This document shows positions 12,016 through 24,321 of a DNA stretch of 64,000 nucleotides, one piece after another. The first letter of the stretch is position 1; each line of letters begins with the position of its first letter. This DNA comes from Blakeslea trispora. Taxonomy: Eukaryota; Mucoromycota; Mucoromycetes; Mucorales; Choanephoraceae. The stretch lies in assembly GCA_025331445.1 (NCBI GenBank), contig JAIWNE010000005.1, forward strand, positions 640,696 to 704,695, read 5' to 3'. The notes beneath the pieces are model-generated. The model was not told the origin of the DNA. It was given only the letters and a program-made list of their open reading frames with translations, and searched no databases. The translations under genes and the position numbers were made by a program.

Positions 12016-13713
12016 CTATGCAAAGCCCTCTTAACAATACAAATCAGTTCTGTTTATTATACAAAGAATGGAAGCAAAGGCTTTTAACTGCAGGCTTTTG
12101 ATTCAAAGTTGATGGTAGAAAAAGAAACCAAATCCAATAAAAAGCACTTTTATGAGCATATGCAATTAGGAACAGCCATTTGAGGGCTTTTACCTAATGA
12201 CAAAACTGGAGAAGTAAAATAAACAAATTTTATCGTTGGAAAAAGAGAGAAAGAAGGCGTTTTCTTTGTTGATATGATGTTTTTCATTGGAGTAAATACC
12301 ACCACTTTATATCTGTTTCTGAAAAGGGAACAAAGGCAGACAAGAAGTGCGTCCCATGATATCGTTTTATTGAAAAATGGAGGGGAAAGATCATGGGGAA
12401 GAAGCTTTTATGCTTAGTTGTTCATAAGGCCAGAGTGATAAGGTAGATGCAAAGAAAGAGAGGTTTAATTAGAAGTAAAGACAGTTGTAGAAACTTGTGA
12501 TATCTATGATTATTATAAGCAAATGAGACATCAAATAGACTTTTTATTTAAATGAAGAGAAAAAAGTGTTAAACACGATAAAAAAACTCTTCTTAAGGCA
12601 ATCTGAAACGGTAGATTGTAGTTCAGATGCGGTAAATACTGATGAGACACAATTATAGAGAGACAGACAGTTGGATAAACAATAATGAGGCACAGTTGGT
12701 GTGTCTCAAATAACCCTTTACTGTCTTTCACTATCATACAAACATCAGTTTCATTCAGCTATCAAAAACATAGCGACTGCTGTCTATCGACTCTTGGAAT
12801 AGTGTACTCCTATTATATGTATCTTCTACCCTGAATCTCGTCAATGTACCTTTCTTATCTCTAGTCTACAGGTTGGCAAACACACTCAATTTCATTGGAT
12901 TCAAAAACCATTTTACTTTTGCTTTTTCTGCACACCCCAATCATCCAACCAGTACTTTCGAAATGAACCAGCTGGGAAAGGCAATATCATTCTTCTCTGA
13001 GGCTGCAGACCAATTAAAGATATACAAAGAGCTTCTCATGAATTGTATCGCAGCACACTCATTATTTTAATTGTATTTCAACATATCAGCCAATATCATC
13101 AAAAACCATTGCAACTCAAGATACCATGGCAACACATGTTTTTTTGCATCTCAAAATAAACCTTTCTTTTTTTGCAGTCTACATTAAAGTCAACAAAAGA
13201 TAGCAGAGTCCAAACGCTTCTTGATTCGATGTTGTTCACACATGTTTGAAAGCCCTTATTGTCAAAAATGTTCTCTTATAAATGAATATTGGAAGCGAGA
13301 GCAAGCACAACAGACAAAACTCCCTACATATCTTCAAGAAACAGATGCTAACAATAACCAATGTCAAGAGCCAATTTGTTCAATAACATGAATGACCTTT
13401 ATATCTAAGCATATTCGATTTGAGCTTTATATTTCACTCTAAATGCAAATGGCTTAATGAAGACCCTTATAAAAAAAGCTTATGTATGTTCTCTAAACAT
13501 TCACACTTGTACTGAGTTTTCCCTTTTTTGTCAAGACACATCGTAACAACTGATGACTCAATTCAAGCACAAAACACAATAAACAATAGGAACAGGCATA
13601 TATGTGGTCTTTTTTTGTTGTTGTTGAAATGTTTATTTTTCAAGTACTAAAAGTTGATTTAAAAGATATTGAAAAACGTGCATGGCTTATAATTTTTTTT
13701 TGTGTAAAAGAAT
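12016..13713. other. intergenic, no gene seen
   Basis: AT-rich sequence with short open frames only, the longest 65-68 codons and unrecognisable. It may contain the 5' terminus of the Helitron and the 3' UTR of the eS6 gene, but I see no defined element. Confidence 0.5.
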
Positions 13714-15020
13714 TTAAGCAGAGGCAGACTTTTGCATGGAAGAAGTACGACGACGTTCAGCCTTTTCTTGCTTGGATTCCTTGACACGCTTGGCAAGCAA
13801 TTGCTTGTATTCAGCTTCGGCTTCACGAGAAGCTTCGGCTCTTCTACGCTTAAGAGCTTGTCTGTGTCTCTTACGTTGGAGAGTAAGAGGGGTAACAAGA
13901 CGTTGGATCTTGGGGGCCTTGGTGTAAGCCTTCTTGCCTTCAGCCTTGGGTTGAACTTCACGACGGATGACGTACTTGCGGACATCATCTTCCTTGCTCA
14001 AGTTCTATCATGTGGAACATACACATTTAGTAAAAAAAAAAAAAAGGATTGAAACACTCTATTTCAAACTTACGAAGAACTTTCTGATCTTGGAAGCACG
14101 CTTGGGACCAAGACGCTTGGGGACAGTGGTATCGGTCAAACCAGCAATGTCTTGTTCACCTTGCTTGACAACAACGAGAGACAAGACAGAGAGGTCGGAA
14201 CCGACGATACAACCACGGACGGACTTTCTCTTACGTTCACCAGTACGGCGAGGACGGTAACAAGAGTGACCCTTGGACATCAAGAGCTTGACACGGTGAG
14301 GCAAGAGGACACCTTGCTTCATGGGGAAACCTTGCTTGTCGTTACCACCAGTGATACGGAAAACGTAACCCTTGAATTCGTCACCGAGGAAATCACCGGC
14401 AACTTCTTGGGCCATACGCTTATCGTAGAAGCCACGGCTATAATCATGTCAGTTAATAAAGTGTATAAAAAAAAGATAATGAAGCTAAAAAGAAAAAGAA
14501 GAGAGAAGGGGTAGCTAAAGATGATCTTGTTTTTTTTTGTTTCCAATCAAAAGAGGTGAATCAACTGAATGGCGCTATTGATGGAGCAGATACATAGGCC
14601 CTTATTTTTCTCTCTATTTCTTTTCCCTTTTTTTCTTGTAGTTGGTCATTGTCTTCTAAATAAACTGGTGCTGTGATACTTGTTGTTGTTGTTGTCAATG
14701 AAGCTCATCTTCAACCCCCCTTCTTTCGTCATTTCTTTTGCCTCTGTATAGGTAAACTAGAGTGATCACTTACAGACGACGTTCGTCTTCGATTTCAATC
14801 AACTTTTGGCAGCCAGTGGCTGGGTTGGCGATGTTCAACTATTGAATGAAGGTAAAGAGGGTCAGTACAATGTATAGATGAAGTGAGAGCAATAACAAAA
14901 CAATGAGTCGATACAGTGCATCCATCCACATCATCCATCCTTCTCTCGCACTGCATCTTTCGCTCATTGCTTCATCTTGTGCATCTCCTGCTCATTCATG
15001 GTTTCTCCACACACCTTCAT
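13714..15020 (-). CDS. RPS6: 40S ribosomal protein eS6
   Basis: Component of the small ribosomal subunit and classical target of TOR/S6-kinase signalling. Four exons: 15020-15015, 14838-14774, 14437-14074, 14004-13714, total 726 nt and 241 residues, the usual fungal length. The first exon is only ATGAAG (Met-Lys) and is followed by a 176-nt intron. Exon 2 encodes [20 protein letters not shown], the conserved start of eS6. Exon 3 carries the core ([20 protein letters not shown]). The C-terminus is Lys/Arg-rich and ends [12 protein letters not shown], which keeps basic-directed Ser phosphorylation sites. All introns are GT-AG. The start rests on the tiny ATGAAG exon, the only one that gives the conserved MKLNI start. 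Confidence 0.95.
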
Positions 15021-16510
15021 GACTCGTCAAATGGGAAAGACAGTTCATCAAAAGCAACTGCCTTCCCAATTTATCGCGCGCCACACAGACACACACACTG
15101 CACCCTGAGCTGCCACTTTAGAAATATGGATGGGGTGTCCCTTTTTTTCTCTCTATTCATTTCTACTATGGCTAACTTTTGTCGCAAATTTCAGGTGAAG
15201 AGGAGCTTGTTCGACCCGCACTTAAAAAGACGAGTCACACCTATAGATTTTGAGGGCAGGTTTGTTCAATTAAATCAAGCATATGATTAGAACTTTTGCT
15301 TGACAGACAATTACATTCAATTGTGAGATAATGCTTTAATTGTATTTGCAGAACAAAAGAGAGAATCAGTATGTCAACTGGTTTACGTATATACGGTTGC
15401 AATATGTGTACAATCGCTGTGTGGCACTGTGTTTCTTTTTGTTCATCACGCAATTGTAGCTTTCGTAGCAGATCAGATCAATATTGGAATTCTCTCATTT
15501 GTTAAATTCTATGTAAATTACAAGATATTGAGATGATTGTAAAAGACCAATGCTTGTAGCATAGCTTGATTCAGCTGTTGTCCTGAAAAAAAAACATAGT
15601 AAGAGCAATGAGCTTGACTTTGAAAAACAATGTGAAAGTTTCCTGTTGTAGAGTAGTTGCTTGATTTAAGAGTGTTTGATATAAGAGTATTCTCCATATA
15701 AGAGTGTGCTTATCAAGAATATCAACACTCTTAAATGAAGCGACTACTGTATCAATTGATGTTCATAGTCTTTGGAACCAAAAATAAAATGTAAAGCATT
15801 AAGAGTGGATTGACCTTTGAAAGGACTAGTTAGACAACTGAAGAAGACTGATTTAGGTTCTACAAGAACATTCACATCTAAAATCTCGCCTTTGAGGACA
15901 GTGAAGATGAGTAAATTTGCTCAGGTCATCCAAAGAACTCCGTTTGGCTCAAGGAAGAAAAAACGAAACCTTAATTGCTTCTACATTCATCTTTGATTTT
16001 GCACAGAGCAAATAGCTCCTTCATACAGGAAATCAATACGTGCGAAATTGTCTTGCACAATATCGATCTCGGGAAGACTCACCAGAGAAAGAGTTGATGT
16101 TCTTATTTTTCGTGAATAGTTTTTCTTGTAGAATAAACCATTAGCATTGTTCTCAGGGCAACATACTCAAGACTAATGAAAAGACTCATCAAGGTGGGCC
16201 ATTAGACATGTGTGCGATCCGTCTTGCATTGAACAAGAGTTTGCGCTTATTCTTTGTCAACAACTTGTGGAAGATGATCGTGATGACTAAGCCACCCATT
16301 TCAAATTGCATAAAGAAAGAAAAAAAACCATAGCAACTAATTTCCCGGTTTAGGTACAACTTGAGCTTTAAAAAAATGTGTCTGTAGGAATTTGTGTGAA
16401 TGCGAGTTGAGTCCATTGACAGCCGCAAAACAAGGGGAAAAAAAAAGTTTTTTTTTGTGTGTGTGTGTGTGTTCTTTGTGTACATAAGCAAACGAATCAT
16501 TTATTCCAAT
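15021..16510. other. intergenic between divergent eS6 and eIF4E genes
   Basis: No gene recognised. It contains the two divergent promoters and a 99-bp inverted-repeat element at 15651-15749. A GT run (16454-16471) lies just upstream of the eIF4E start. Confidence 0.6.
15651..15749. mobile_element. pogo-like miniature inverted-repeat element, copy 1
   Basis: A 99-bp unit flanked by TA on both sides (15649-15650, 15750-15751). Its ends are inverted copies of about 25 bp: left GAGTAGTTGCTTGATTTAAG, right (reverse complement) CAGTAGTCGCTTCATTTAAG, both followed by AGTG. The interior has further TATAAGAGT motifs. The TA target and the CAGTA-GTCGCTT ends resemble pogo/Tc1-type elements. It has no coding capacity. 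Related copies lie near 22.74 and 25.80 kb. Confidence 0.75.
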
Positions 16511-17444
16511 ATGACCGCCTTACCTGCTGAAGTTCTTGAGTTAACCAAGACCATTGACTACTCTGTCAAACACCCTCTTCAAAACACTTGGACTTTGTGG
16601 TTCGACAACCCTGGCAAGAAAGCTAGTGCTCAATCTTGGGCTGACAATTTGAAAGAGATCATCGCTGTAGACACTGTTGAAGACTTTTGGAGGTATTGAA
16701 AAAAAAAAAATACTTTATATAGAGAAGGAAAGCATGTACGCAATGGAGACATGGTTGAGTTTTCCTTTTTGTTGTTTTCGAAAAAAAAAAGTAACAATGT
16801 TGATTCTTATTGTCATGTCATTCTAGCACCTTTAACAACGTTGCCAAGGTAAACCATCTTTCTCCCAACTCTAACTACCACCTCTTTAAGCAAGGTGTTC
16901 GTCCTGAATGGGAAGACGAATCCAATGCTAAGGGTGGTAAATTTGGCATTCAATTCCCCAAGAACAAGGCTGGTGATGCTATTAACGAATACTGGATGTA
17001 CCTTGTAAGTTCATTTTTTATTTCTCTCTCTCTTTTTTATTATCATTAACAACCAAATGTCAAGCTTTTGGCTGTCATTGGTGAACAATTTGCTTCTGAC
17101 GATGAAGTATGTGGTGCTGTCATCTCTGTCCGTAAATCCTTCTATAGAATTGCCTTGTGGATCAAGACCTCTGATGATGAAGAAAAGATCAACAAGATCA
17201 GGTATGAAGTTGAATGGGAAGACAATGTGTTATGTCTAATCATGTCTTTTTGTTCTTTAGTGAAAAGCTCAGAGAAACATTGAGTCTTGCTGAAGAAATT
17301 CCTATTGAATTCACTCCTCATGGTGAATCTCCTGCTAAGATTGCTGCTGCCTTGGCTGCTGCTTCTCTTGAGGAAAATGCTGAAGCACCCAAGCAAGAAG
17401 AAACTGCTGTTGAAGGAGAAGAGCAAAGCAAGACTGAAGCTTAG
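16511..17444 (+). CDS. translation initiation factor eIF4E (mRNA cap-binding protein)
   Basis: Binds the 7-methylguanosine cap and recruits mRNA through eIF4G. Four exons: 16511-16692, 16827-17004, 17065-17201, 17261-17444, total 681 nt and 226 residues. Visible signatures are HPLQNTWTLWFDNP near the N-terminus, VEDFWSTFNNV, RPEWEDESNAKGGKF with the cap-stacking Trp-Glu pair, and CGAVISVR. The C-terminal ~35 residues are an Ala/Glu-rich acidic tail (AAALAAASLEE...) absent from the compact human protein. The ATG at 16511 follows a GT-rich leader. The frame stays open upstream, but the conserved core begins shortly after this ATG. Confidence 0.95.
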
Positions 17445-18085
17445 ATCTAATGCAATTTTTTGTAGCTAAACAATAAACAACATAACAAAAAAAACAAATA
17501 AGAAAAGGCATATTTTTTGTTTGAGTTCGGTATTGATCTATGACATTATCAAATCGAAAAAAAGTTCTTGTATAGAATCCATAAGCTCATGTACTTTGGA
17601 AAGACTAAAAGAGAGAGAAAAATAGGATGGAGCTGTTGAATGGGGAGGAAAGAACAAGAAGAAGAGGGAACGAAGAGAGATCCATTGGATTATATGGATG
17701 TAATGATAGGCTCAGAATGTTCATTGAAATCTAAAGTCCGACTGATTTTTTCAATTAGCAGCAGCACAGAGGGGGTGGGGGGTGGGAGGAAATAAGCCTT
17801 GTGCGGCGGATGAAGGAAGCAAAGAAAAAAAAAAGAGACGCTGTACGCACCATCTAGACGAACTCTCTCTTTTCCAGGTCCTAAAACGTATGTCATATAA
17901 TACAGTAGCAATGGATTTAGAAAGGATAAGAGGAAGGAAGGGGGGAGAGAACAAACAAAATAGATGGATGGATAGATGGATGAATAGATGGATAGATTAG
18001 ATAGAAAAAGGACAGCCTTCCTCTTTCAAGAAAAAAGTGATTAGACCATCTTATTAACCAGCTTAATTTAGTTTATTAGACGACA
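17445..18085. other. intergenic between eIF4E and eS7
   Basis: 3' UTR of eIF4E and promoter of eS7. It contains a GATG/GATA tetranucleotide array (17961-18004) and purine- and pyrimidine-rich tracts. No gene seen. Confidence 0.6.
17961..18004. repeat. GATG/GATA tetranucleotide microsatellite
   Basis: About eleven imperfect four-base units lie roughly 80 bp upstream of the eS7 start codon, within its probable promoter. Confidence 0.85.
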
Positions 18086-18850
18086 ATGGCTTCACACAAG
18101 ATTCAAAAGGCCAGTGGTGCCGCCCCTGCTGACGAAACTGAACTCGCTGTTGCTCAAGCTCTTGTTGACTTAGAATCCAGCATTCCTGAACTTCGTCCTC
18201 TTGTTCTCTCCAGCGCTAAGGAAGTAAGTTCGAATATCGATGGTCTATGTTTTTTCAGCACACTCATTATTTTTTCATAAAAAGGTTGAACTCGGTGCTG
18301 GTAAGAAGGCTCTCGTTGTCTTTGTTCCCGTTCCTCAACTCAAGAGCTACAACAAGATCCAACAAAAGTAAATAGATCGAATAGATGCACAACCATTACA
18401 ACACACTCACAATTTTTATTTTTATTTGTTTTAGGCTCACCCGTGAACTCGAAAAGAAGTTCTCTGATCGCCACGTTGTCTTCGTTGCCCAACGCCGTAT
18501 CTTGCCTGTTCCCAACCGTCGTAACTCTGGTAAGCAACCTCGTCCCAGATCTCGTACTTTGACTGCTGTTCACGATGCCATCTTGGACGATATGGTTTAC
18601 CCTACCGAAATCGTTGGTAAGAGACTTCGTCAAAAGGTTGATGGTACCAAGACCCTCAAGGTGTAAGTAAATCTTTTGAAAGAGAGACATTTGCTTGTGG
18701 TATTCATTTTTTTTTCTCTTTTATAGCTTCCTTGATGCTAAGGATGCCACTTCTCTCGAGTACAAGCTCGATACTTTCTCTGCCGTCTACAAGAAGCTTA
18801 CCGGCAAGGATGTTGCCTTCGAGTTCCCTGCCACCGCTGAACTCTTCTAA
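18086..18850 (+). CDS. RPS7: 40S ribosomal protein eS7
   Basis: Small-subunit ribosomal protein. Four exons: 18086-18223, 18285-18367, 18435-18662, 18727-18850, total 573 nt and 190 residues, the normal length. Recognised by [28 protein letters not shown], the [12 protein letters not shown] block and the C-terminal [20 protein letters not shown] stretch. All introns are short and GT-AG. Codon choice is strongly biased to C- and T-ending codons, as expected for a highly expressed gene. Confidence 0.96.
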
Positions 18851-19421
18851 TTTTTGAAGTAGCAAAAAGAAAGAAAAAAATTAAAAAACAATATCAATTA
18901 GATATATATATTTTTTTCCTATTTATTTGATGTATTTAGGGAGGGAAACCACTGATTATGTTTAAAAGAGAGAGAGAGGGTTAAGAGAGTAGGAAAAATG
19001 TGTGTGTGTGTGTGTGTGGGTATAAGTGATTGATGATAAAGAAAGCAGTGTATCACAAACTTTTTCTTTTTAAGCTGCAGATCAAACAAATAAGGTTAGA
19101 TAGAACTTTCAGTCCTATAAGGAGAAGACTGTCAACTATCAACAAAGTTCTACAGAAGCAGATAAAGAAGAAAACTCAAAGGGGAGAACAAGAGAGAGAG
19201 ATAGAGATAGAAAGGAGGACAAAGACAAGTAAGGGTTTACAAAACAGAATACAAAAAAAAAAAAGCGGCTTGTGAAAGCGACTATGTACTCATGCAGCGT
19301 GTTACAAGGCATAATTTACTTTATATATTTTAGTAGTTTTTCTCTCTCTCTCTCTCTTTCTTTTTTTTTTTTTTGTTCTTCTCTTTTTCTCTTTTTCTTT
19401 TTGCTGTTTAAAGTATAGAAT
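18851..19421. other. intergenic with GT repeat and polypyrimidine tract
   Basis: Contains a GT dinucleotide run (18999-19017) and a long TC/T-rich tract (19338-19402) just ahead of the Ras start codon, typical of fungal promoters or leaders. No gene seen. Confidence 0.6.
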
Positions 19422-20333
19422 ATGTCAAAAGCTTCTTTTCTTCGAGAGTAAGAATCGATATAGTAATAAAGAAGATTTCGTTTTAAAAGAATAAATCAAT
19501 AACACTTTTTTTTTCTTCAGGTACAAAATCGTCATTGTGGGCGGCGGTGGTAAGTTTGTTGCTCAGCTAAAATCCACTCTCTTTCTCTTTCTCTTTCTCA
19601 CTCTCTTTTTTTTTTTTTTTCTTTAAGGTGTCGGTAAATCTGCTTTAACTATCCAATTTATTCAATCTCATTTTGTGGATGAATATGATCCCACAATTGA
19701 AGGTAACCTATTTTTTTTTAAACTTCCTTTGTTACACCTGATATTCATTATGTCTCTTGATATCCTTGATTTGATACTTTTGTACACAGACTCTTATCGA
19801 AAGCAATGTGTGATTGATGAAGAAACTGCCTTGTTGGATGTTTTAGATACTGCTGGTCAAGAAGAATACAGGCAAGTAAATAGATGAAACAACAAAGAAA
19901 ATTCAAGTAACACCCTGTAACTAGTGCCATGAGAGAACAATACATGCGAAATGGAGAAGGCTTCATCCTCGTCTATTCCATCACCTCTCGCTTATCATTT
20001 GAAGAAGTCAACACTTTCTATCATCAGATTCGACGAGTCAAAGATCGTGATTTCTTCCCTATGGTTCTTGTGGGAAACAAATGTGATCTAGAGAATGATA
20101 GACAAGTATCTAGTCAAGAGGGCAAAGATTTAGCCAAGACCTTTGGCTGCCCATTCACAGAGACCTCTGCTAAACAACGTGTACGTGTGGATGATACATT
20201 TTATGATGTCGTGAGAGAGATTCGTCGTATGAACAAGGAACAAGAAGGTAGATCAAAGGCTGGACAGAGAGAGGCATTTGAAATGTCAGATAACTCTAAC
20301 AGCAGTGGATGCTGTGGTTGTGTTCTGATGTAA
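19422..20333 (+). CDS. Ras-type small GTPase
   Basis: Membrane-anchored GTP switch that in fungi feeds into cAMP and MAPK control of growth and morphology. Five exons: 19422-19447, 19521-19549, 19628-19702, 19790-19871, 19925-20333, total 621 nt and 206 residues. G1 is GGGGVGKS, with Gly at human positions 12 and 13. The effector loop is YDPTIEDSYRKQ, G3 is DTAGQEEY, G4 NKCD and G5 ETSAK. The tail ends CCGCVLM, a CAAX box (farnesylation) with nearby Cys for palmitoylation. The fourth intron begins GC: the exon ends ...TACAG and the intron starts GCAAGT, the only solution that restores EEYSAMREQY. I cannot say which of the several Mucorales Ras paralogues this is. Confidence 0.95.
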
Positions 20334-21452
20334 CATTGCCCCCCCTGTTCTATATATATCCATATATATTCATATATATACGTTATAAAAAAAAAACTCA
20401 TTATGTGTATACAACTTGGCTCTCCTTTATTTTACTTATTTTCTCTCTCTAATTTCCCTCTTTCCTTTTGTACACACCCATATTCTCTTTTTATCGAGAA
20501 TTAGAATCATGTGTTATAATATTACAAACTAGTTTCTGTGCCAATAAAACAAATAAAACCAGCCTTATTGATATGCTTAAAAGTAAAGGTGTTCATTACG
20601 TCAACTCGATTGAGAAGATGATTTTCTCAAGAATAAGGAGATTACAAGAACTCTAAATGAGACAATGAATTAATGAAGCTGACTCATACAGTTTAAGAAC
20701 ACTGTTTTCTTTGTACAGATCAAAGAAAATTCATAGGGCACTCTTTCTCCTTGTATTCGCATTAACGAATAATTGTAAATAGCAAGTTCAAGGAACATTC
20801 TACGTTCTCCCTATATCATAGTGTTTTGCACACATTTGTTTCTCCCTAAATTCAAGGATGAAGCTGTTTGGTAGATTGACTCATAGCGGGGTAAGGATTA
20901 AGTAATCAGAATATCCATCTCCCATCTTTTTCCGGTGCTGACTATCAAGTTTTGCAGATCAGCAAAACAGTTCCAAATTTCACTATCAAGAAAAAAAAGA
21001 AGAGGTTAATCAAACTGAAAAAAAGATAAGAAAGAGAGAGAGAGAGAGAGGGGAAGTGAGAAGGGGGAAAGGGGTGCCTACTGTGATTTTTTTTTGTTTG
21101 TTAAAGAAGTATGAATAGTATAGAAAACAATTTTCCATAAAAGAGACATTCATACAACTCGATTTAACAACAACAAAAAAAAAGCCTTTTTCTTTTTAAC
21201 AGAATAGAAACAAGCAAACTGAAAAAAAGGGACGGATATTTAAGCCAGTTTATGAGTCATCATGGTGTTGAGCCATGCTATACTTGAGTGAGTGGGATTA
21301 CAATAGATTATAAAACAAAGGAAATAACAATAGAAATAGGTGTGTTGAAATGATTAACTGTTGAAAGAAATGAATAGGTTATGGTTTTTTTTTTGTTGTC
21401 GCTTTTTTTTTTGAAGAGAGGGGGGTATATGTTGTTGTTGTGGTTGCGGTCT
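20334..21452. other. intergenic between convergent Ras and Ecl1-family genes
   Basis: 3' regions of two convergent genes. AT-rich, with purine-rich runs near 21000-21070. No gene recognised. Confidence 0.55.
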
Positions 21453-21844
21453 CTATTCCGATAAGCTGTAACGAGGTACACTGGATTGACTACTGCTGAT
21501 AGAGCCAAATAGATCATAGTGACTACGAGAAGATTTGGTAATTGTGATAGAGGTACGTCTATCATGATGATTGAAAGAAGAAAAGAAAGGGTCTAATAGA
21601 GGTGAGGCTGGTGGAGAGCAAAGAGGACTTGATGATGATGATTTGTTATTAGAAGATGATTTGATAGAGCCATTGATGACAGCATGGTTGTGGTTCACAT
21701 CTTGAACACGACACAATTCAGAGCAGTACAACTAAGCATATATTATAAGTATATAGAAGAGAGAAAAAAAAAGGGATTGTATCATTGACTTACGTTGTCT
21801 TCAACACAGTGACGATCACAGATAATACACCAAGAGAGATCCAT
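21453..21844 (-). CDS. Ecl1-family (life-span regulatory factor) zinc-motif protein
   Basis: Small fungal family (S. pombe Ecl1/2/3) linked to chronological life span and nutrient or zinc response. Two exons (21844-21794, 21731-21453), 330 nt, 109 residues. The N-terminus reads MDLSWCIICDRHCVEDN and, after the intron, LYCSELCRVQD. This is the family's CxxC...YCSxxC metal-binding pattern, split by the intron exactly between its halves. The rest is Ser-rich and low in complexity (SSSNNKSSSSSPL, SITITKSS), as in relatives. Family assignment comes from the N-terminal motif alone. Confidence 0.75.
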
Positions 21845-22971
21845 TTTGTTATAGGTAGGGTTTAATTAATATAGATATATAATAAAGAAGAAGAAGAGAA
21901 TAGTGAAATAAGAAAGGCCCTATTTATATGCTCTCTGTCCCCCCCCCCCCCAAAAAGGGGGAAGGAAATAGTGAGTAATTCTATCTCAAACTATGCAAAT
22001 AATGCGGAGATGGACCAAAAAAAAAAAAAATTAGATGAATGATTATCCAATTAAGGTCCGCACGTTTATTTTCTCACATCGGATAGATGACTCTCTACTC
22101 TATTTTAATAAAAGATTAGCTGGGGACCGTGCACGTTGTTCTATAAAGAATTTTTTTTTTTTTTGTATAATGAATTCATCATCCTTTTATCCTATTGGCT
22201 TGGTCGTTATTTACAATTTCATGAGCTGACTTCTGGCCATGTTAGAGGATGGCGTATTTCTAAAACTGCAGGCATAGAATGCTCAATCTAGATTTTATTG
22301 AAATTGATCTCTATCTATAGAAATCTCTTCTTTATCTATCTTACCTATCACTTTTAAGGTGAAAAAGATACCTTACTTCATGACTCATAAAGTGATGCAG
22401 TTCTTGTAAGCCGCAGTTGTTGTAAGCCGCAGTGTAGGGTTAGAGATAAAAAAAAGACACCCATACATAAGTCAGCAGTTCATAATTTGTCATTTTATTC
22501 ATTTTTAGCAAATAATGAACAATATGATGCATACTTTTTATTTAGGCAATTCTATAGAGGAAAAAAAAAAAAGAGTGTGTGTTTGATACCTTTTAGCTAT
22601 CATGATAAATTTGGTGATACCAACACAAAGAAAGTCTGGATCTCGGAGAACACGCATAGACTGTTTTAATGATCATCTTCTTTAGGGGGGAGCATGATGA
22701 ATATAGTATGTTTTCGAGAAATGATAGTTATCATTCATATACAGTGAGTCGCTTGATTTAAGAGTTTGTTTGTTAAAAGAAAGAGTATATGTTATAAAAA
22801 GCAATCCCTTTGACTTCTATCGCTTCAAAGCCCTATCATACTCATTCAACTTGAGGAGTATCTAGCCCCAAGAGTGGCATTTCTCAAGATACAGGAACCA
22901 CTCTTGAATAAAGCGTACTATTGTTGTATATCTAATCGAAACAGGAATTTTATTTTTTTATTATCTACATT
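21845..22971. other. intergenic with a C-tract, a short direct repeat and a decayed inverted-repeat element
   Basis: Contains a 12-nt C run (about 21940-21951), two tandem copies of TTGTAAGCCGCAGT (about 22404-22433), and a degenerate pogo-like element at 22742-22926. No gene seen. Confidence 0.6.
22742..22926. mobile_element. pogo-like miniature inverted-repeat element, copy 2 (degenerate)
   Basis: The left end reads CAGTGAGTCGCTTGATTTAA after TA. The right end, read on the other strand, reads AGTACGCTTTATTCAAGAGT, a diverged inverted copy, again next to TA. The ends match the 15.65-kb copy better than each other's interior. Length is about 185 bp, non-coding. Confidence 0.55.
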
Positions 22972-23828
22972 CTAGGATGATTGAAATCTCTCTTTTGCTA
23001 TTGACTTTAATATCTGTAATCGAGCTCGAGAGAGTTCTACTTCTAAACCAGGTACTTTTAATGTCTCTACTAGTTGCTTAATATCTTTCGTGTTCAAGAC
23101 ACCTTCCAGATCCTGTTCTAAAGCAACCAAATTAGGTTTTGTAGGTGATTCCTGAAAGGCAGATTGAATCTCATCTGGAAAAATCAAGTCTTGTGGTTCT
23201 ATCAGATCAATGTTATCGAATATGTGATTCAACTGTGGATCCATATCATAATGCAAGTTGCCATAATCTGACAGGCTCTGTAGATGTTCGGCTCCCTTGT
23301 AAGCCTTGTAATGGCTGTAGAGTCGAAACAGGTTATAGGCAAGTGGTATGTTGGGCACAAGAGGGACAATGGCAAAGGTACAGGATAAGGGTACACAATA
23401 GGCTGAGTACCACATGTATTTCTTATGATGAGGAATCCTTTGCTTCAATAATCCTTTCAGTGCATGATCAAGCTCAGGTCCATTCAATAAGGTAGGATGA
23501 TGGATAAGCACCTGGATATGAGAATTAGATAAACATCATTTATCGTATATAACCATTTTACCTTATTGAGTGGTTTCTCAATATCTTCTTTTGAAGGCAC
23601 ACTTTTAAAGAACCATTCTTGATAATCCAGTTGATTCATAAAATTAGAACCACGTATATAGAGTTTCTTCTTCCAACTGTTGGCTTCAGCTTTATCTAAC
23701 TGTTCCCATTTTTGACTGGACCACTCGACTGCTCGGGTTAATCTCGAGGTTGCTGGAAGAGTGGAATGACAATAGTATGCCCAACGGTTTTTAACGATCG
23801 GAATAGCATATAAACGCATAATATTCAT
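22972..23828 (-). CDS. mitochondrial K+/H+ exchange-related protein (Mrx19/YDL183C family)
   Basis: Member of the fungal family linked to K+/H+ exchange at the mitochondrial inner membrane. Two exons (23828-23562, 23511-22972), 807 nt, 268 residues. The N-terminus (MNIMRLYAIPIVKNRWAYYC) is basic and hydrophobic, compatible with mitochondrial import. The signature block is the hydrophobic WYSAYCVPLSCTFAIVPLVP segment, followed by NLFRLYSHYKAYKGA. The C-terminal third is soluble, with alternating acidic and helical stretches. Family membership is inferred from the central segment. Biochemical function has not been shown here. Confidence 0.75.
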
Positions 23829-24321
23829 ATAAAAAAAAGAAGAGTTGACAGGAAAAAAAAAAAAGTTTCTACGTAATAGTGATTCTTTTTTTTTTTTTCG
23901 CTATAAAAATAAAATAAAAAAAAAAAAAAAAAAAATTCTGCACTATCATGTTTTCGGATTCAAATGCATGTTATAGCGGGGTCAAAAAAATAGTATCAAC
24001 AAGAAGTCTTGAGAGAACAGTTTAAAGTTAGTCTGACTCAAGCTATGGTCTGTTGTGCAGTGACATTCAATTCATTAAATAAACTTCTTAATGAGCCTAT
24101 TCTATTCTTTTTTTTTTTTCAAACATGTAACTCAGTCATTGATTTATAGAGTCATCCATAGATGTCTTGTTTAATTTATTTGATATTCAAAGAGAAACGC
24201 CTTCTTTGTATAGAACAGAAAGCAATACTTCTAATCGGGAATAAAATAAATTACAGTATATGTACATAGATATCAGACTCTATTTTAAAAAGTAAAAAGG
24301 AGCGCAAAGGCTATATGCACA
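23829..24321. other. intergenic, A/T homopolymers only
   Basis: Promoter region of the preceding minus-strand gene and 3' region of the next. It contains A and T runs of 15-22 nt (23880-23936). No gene seen. Confidence 0.55.
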
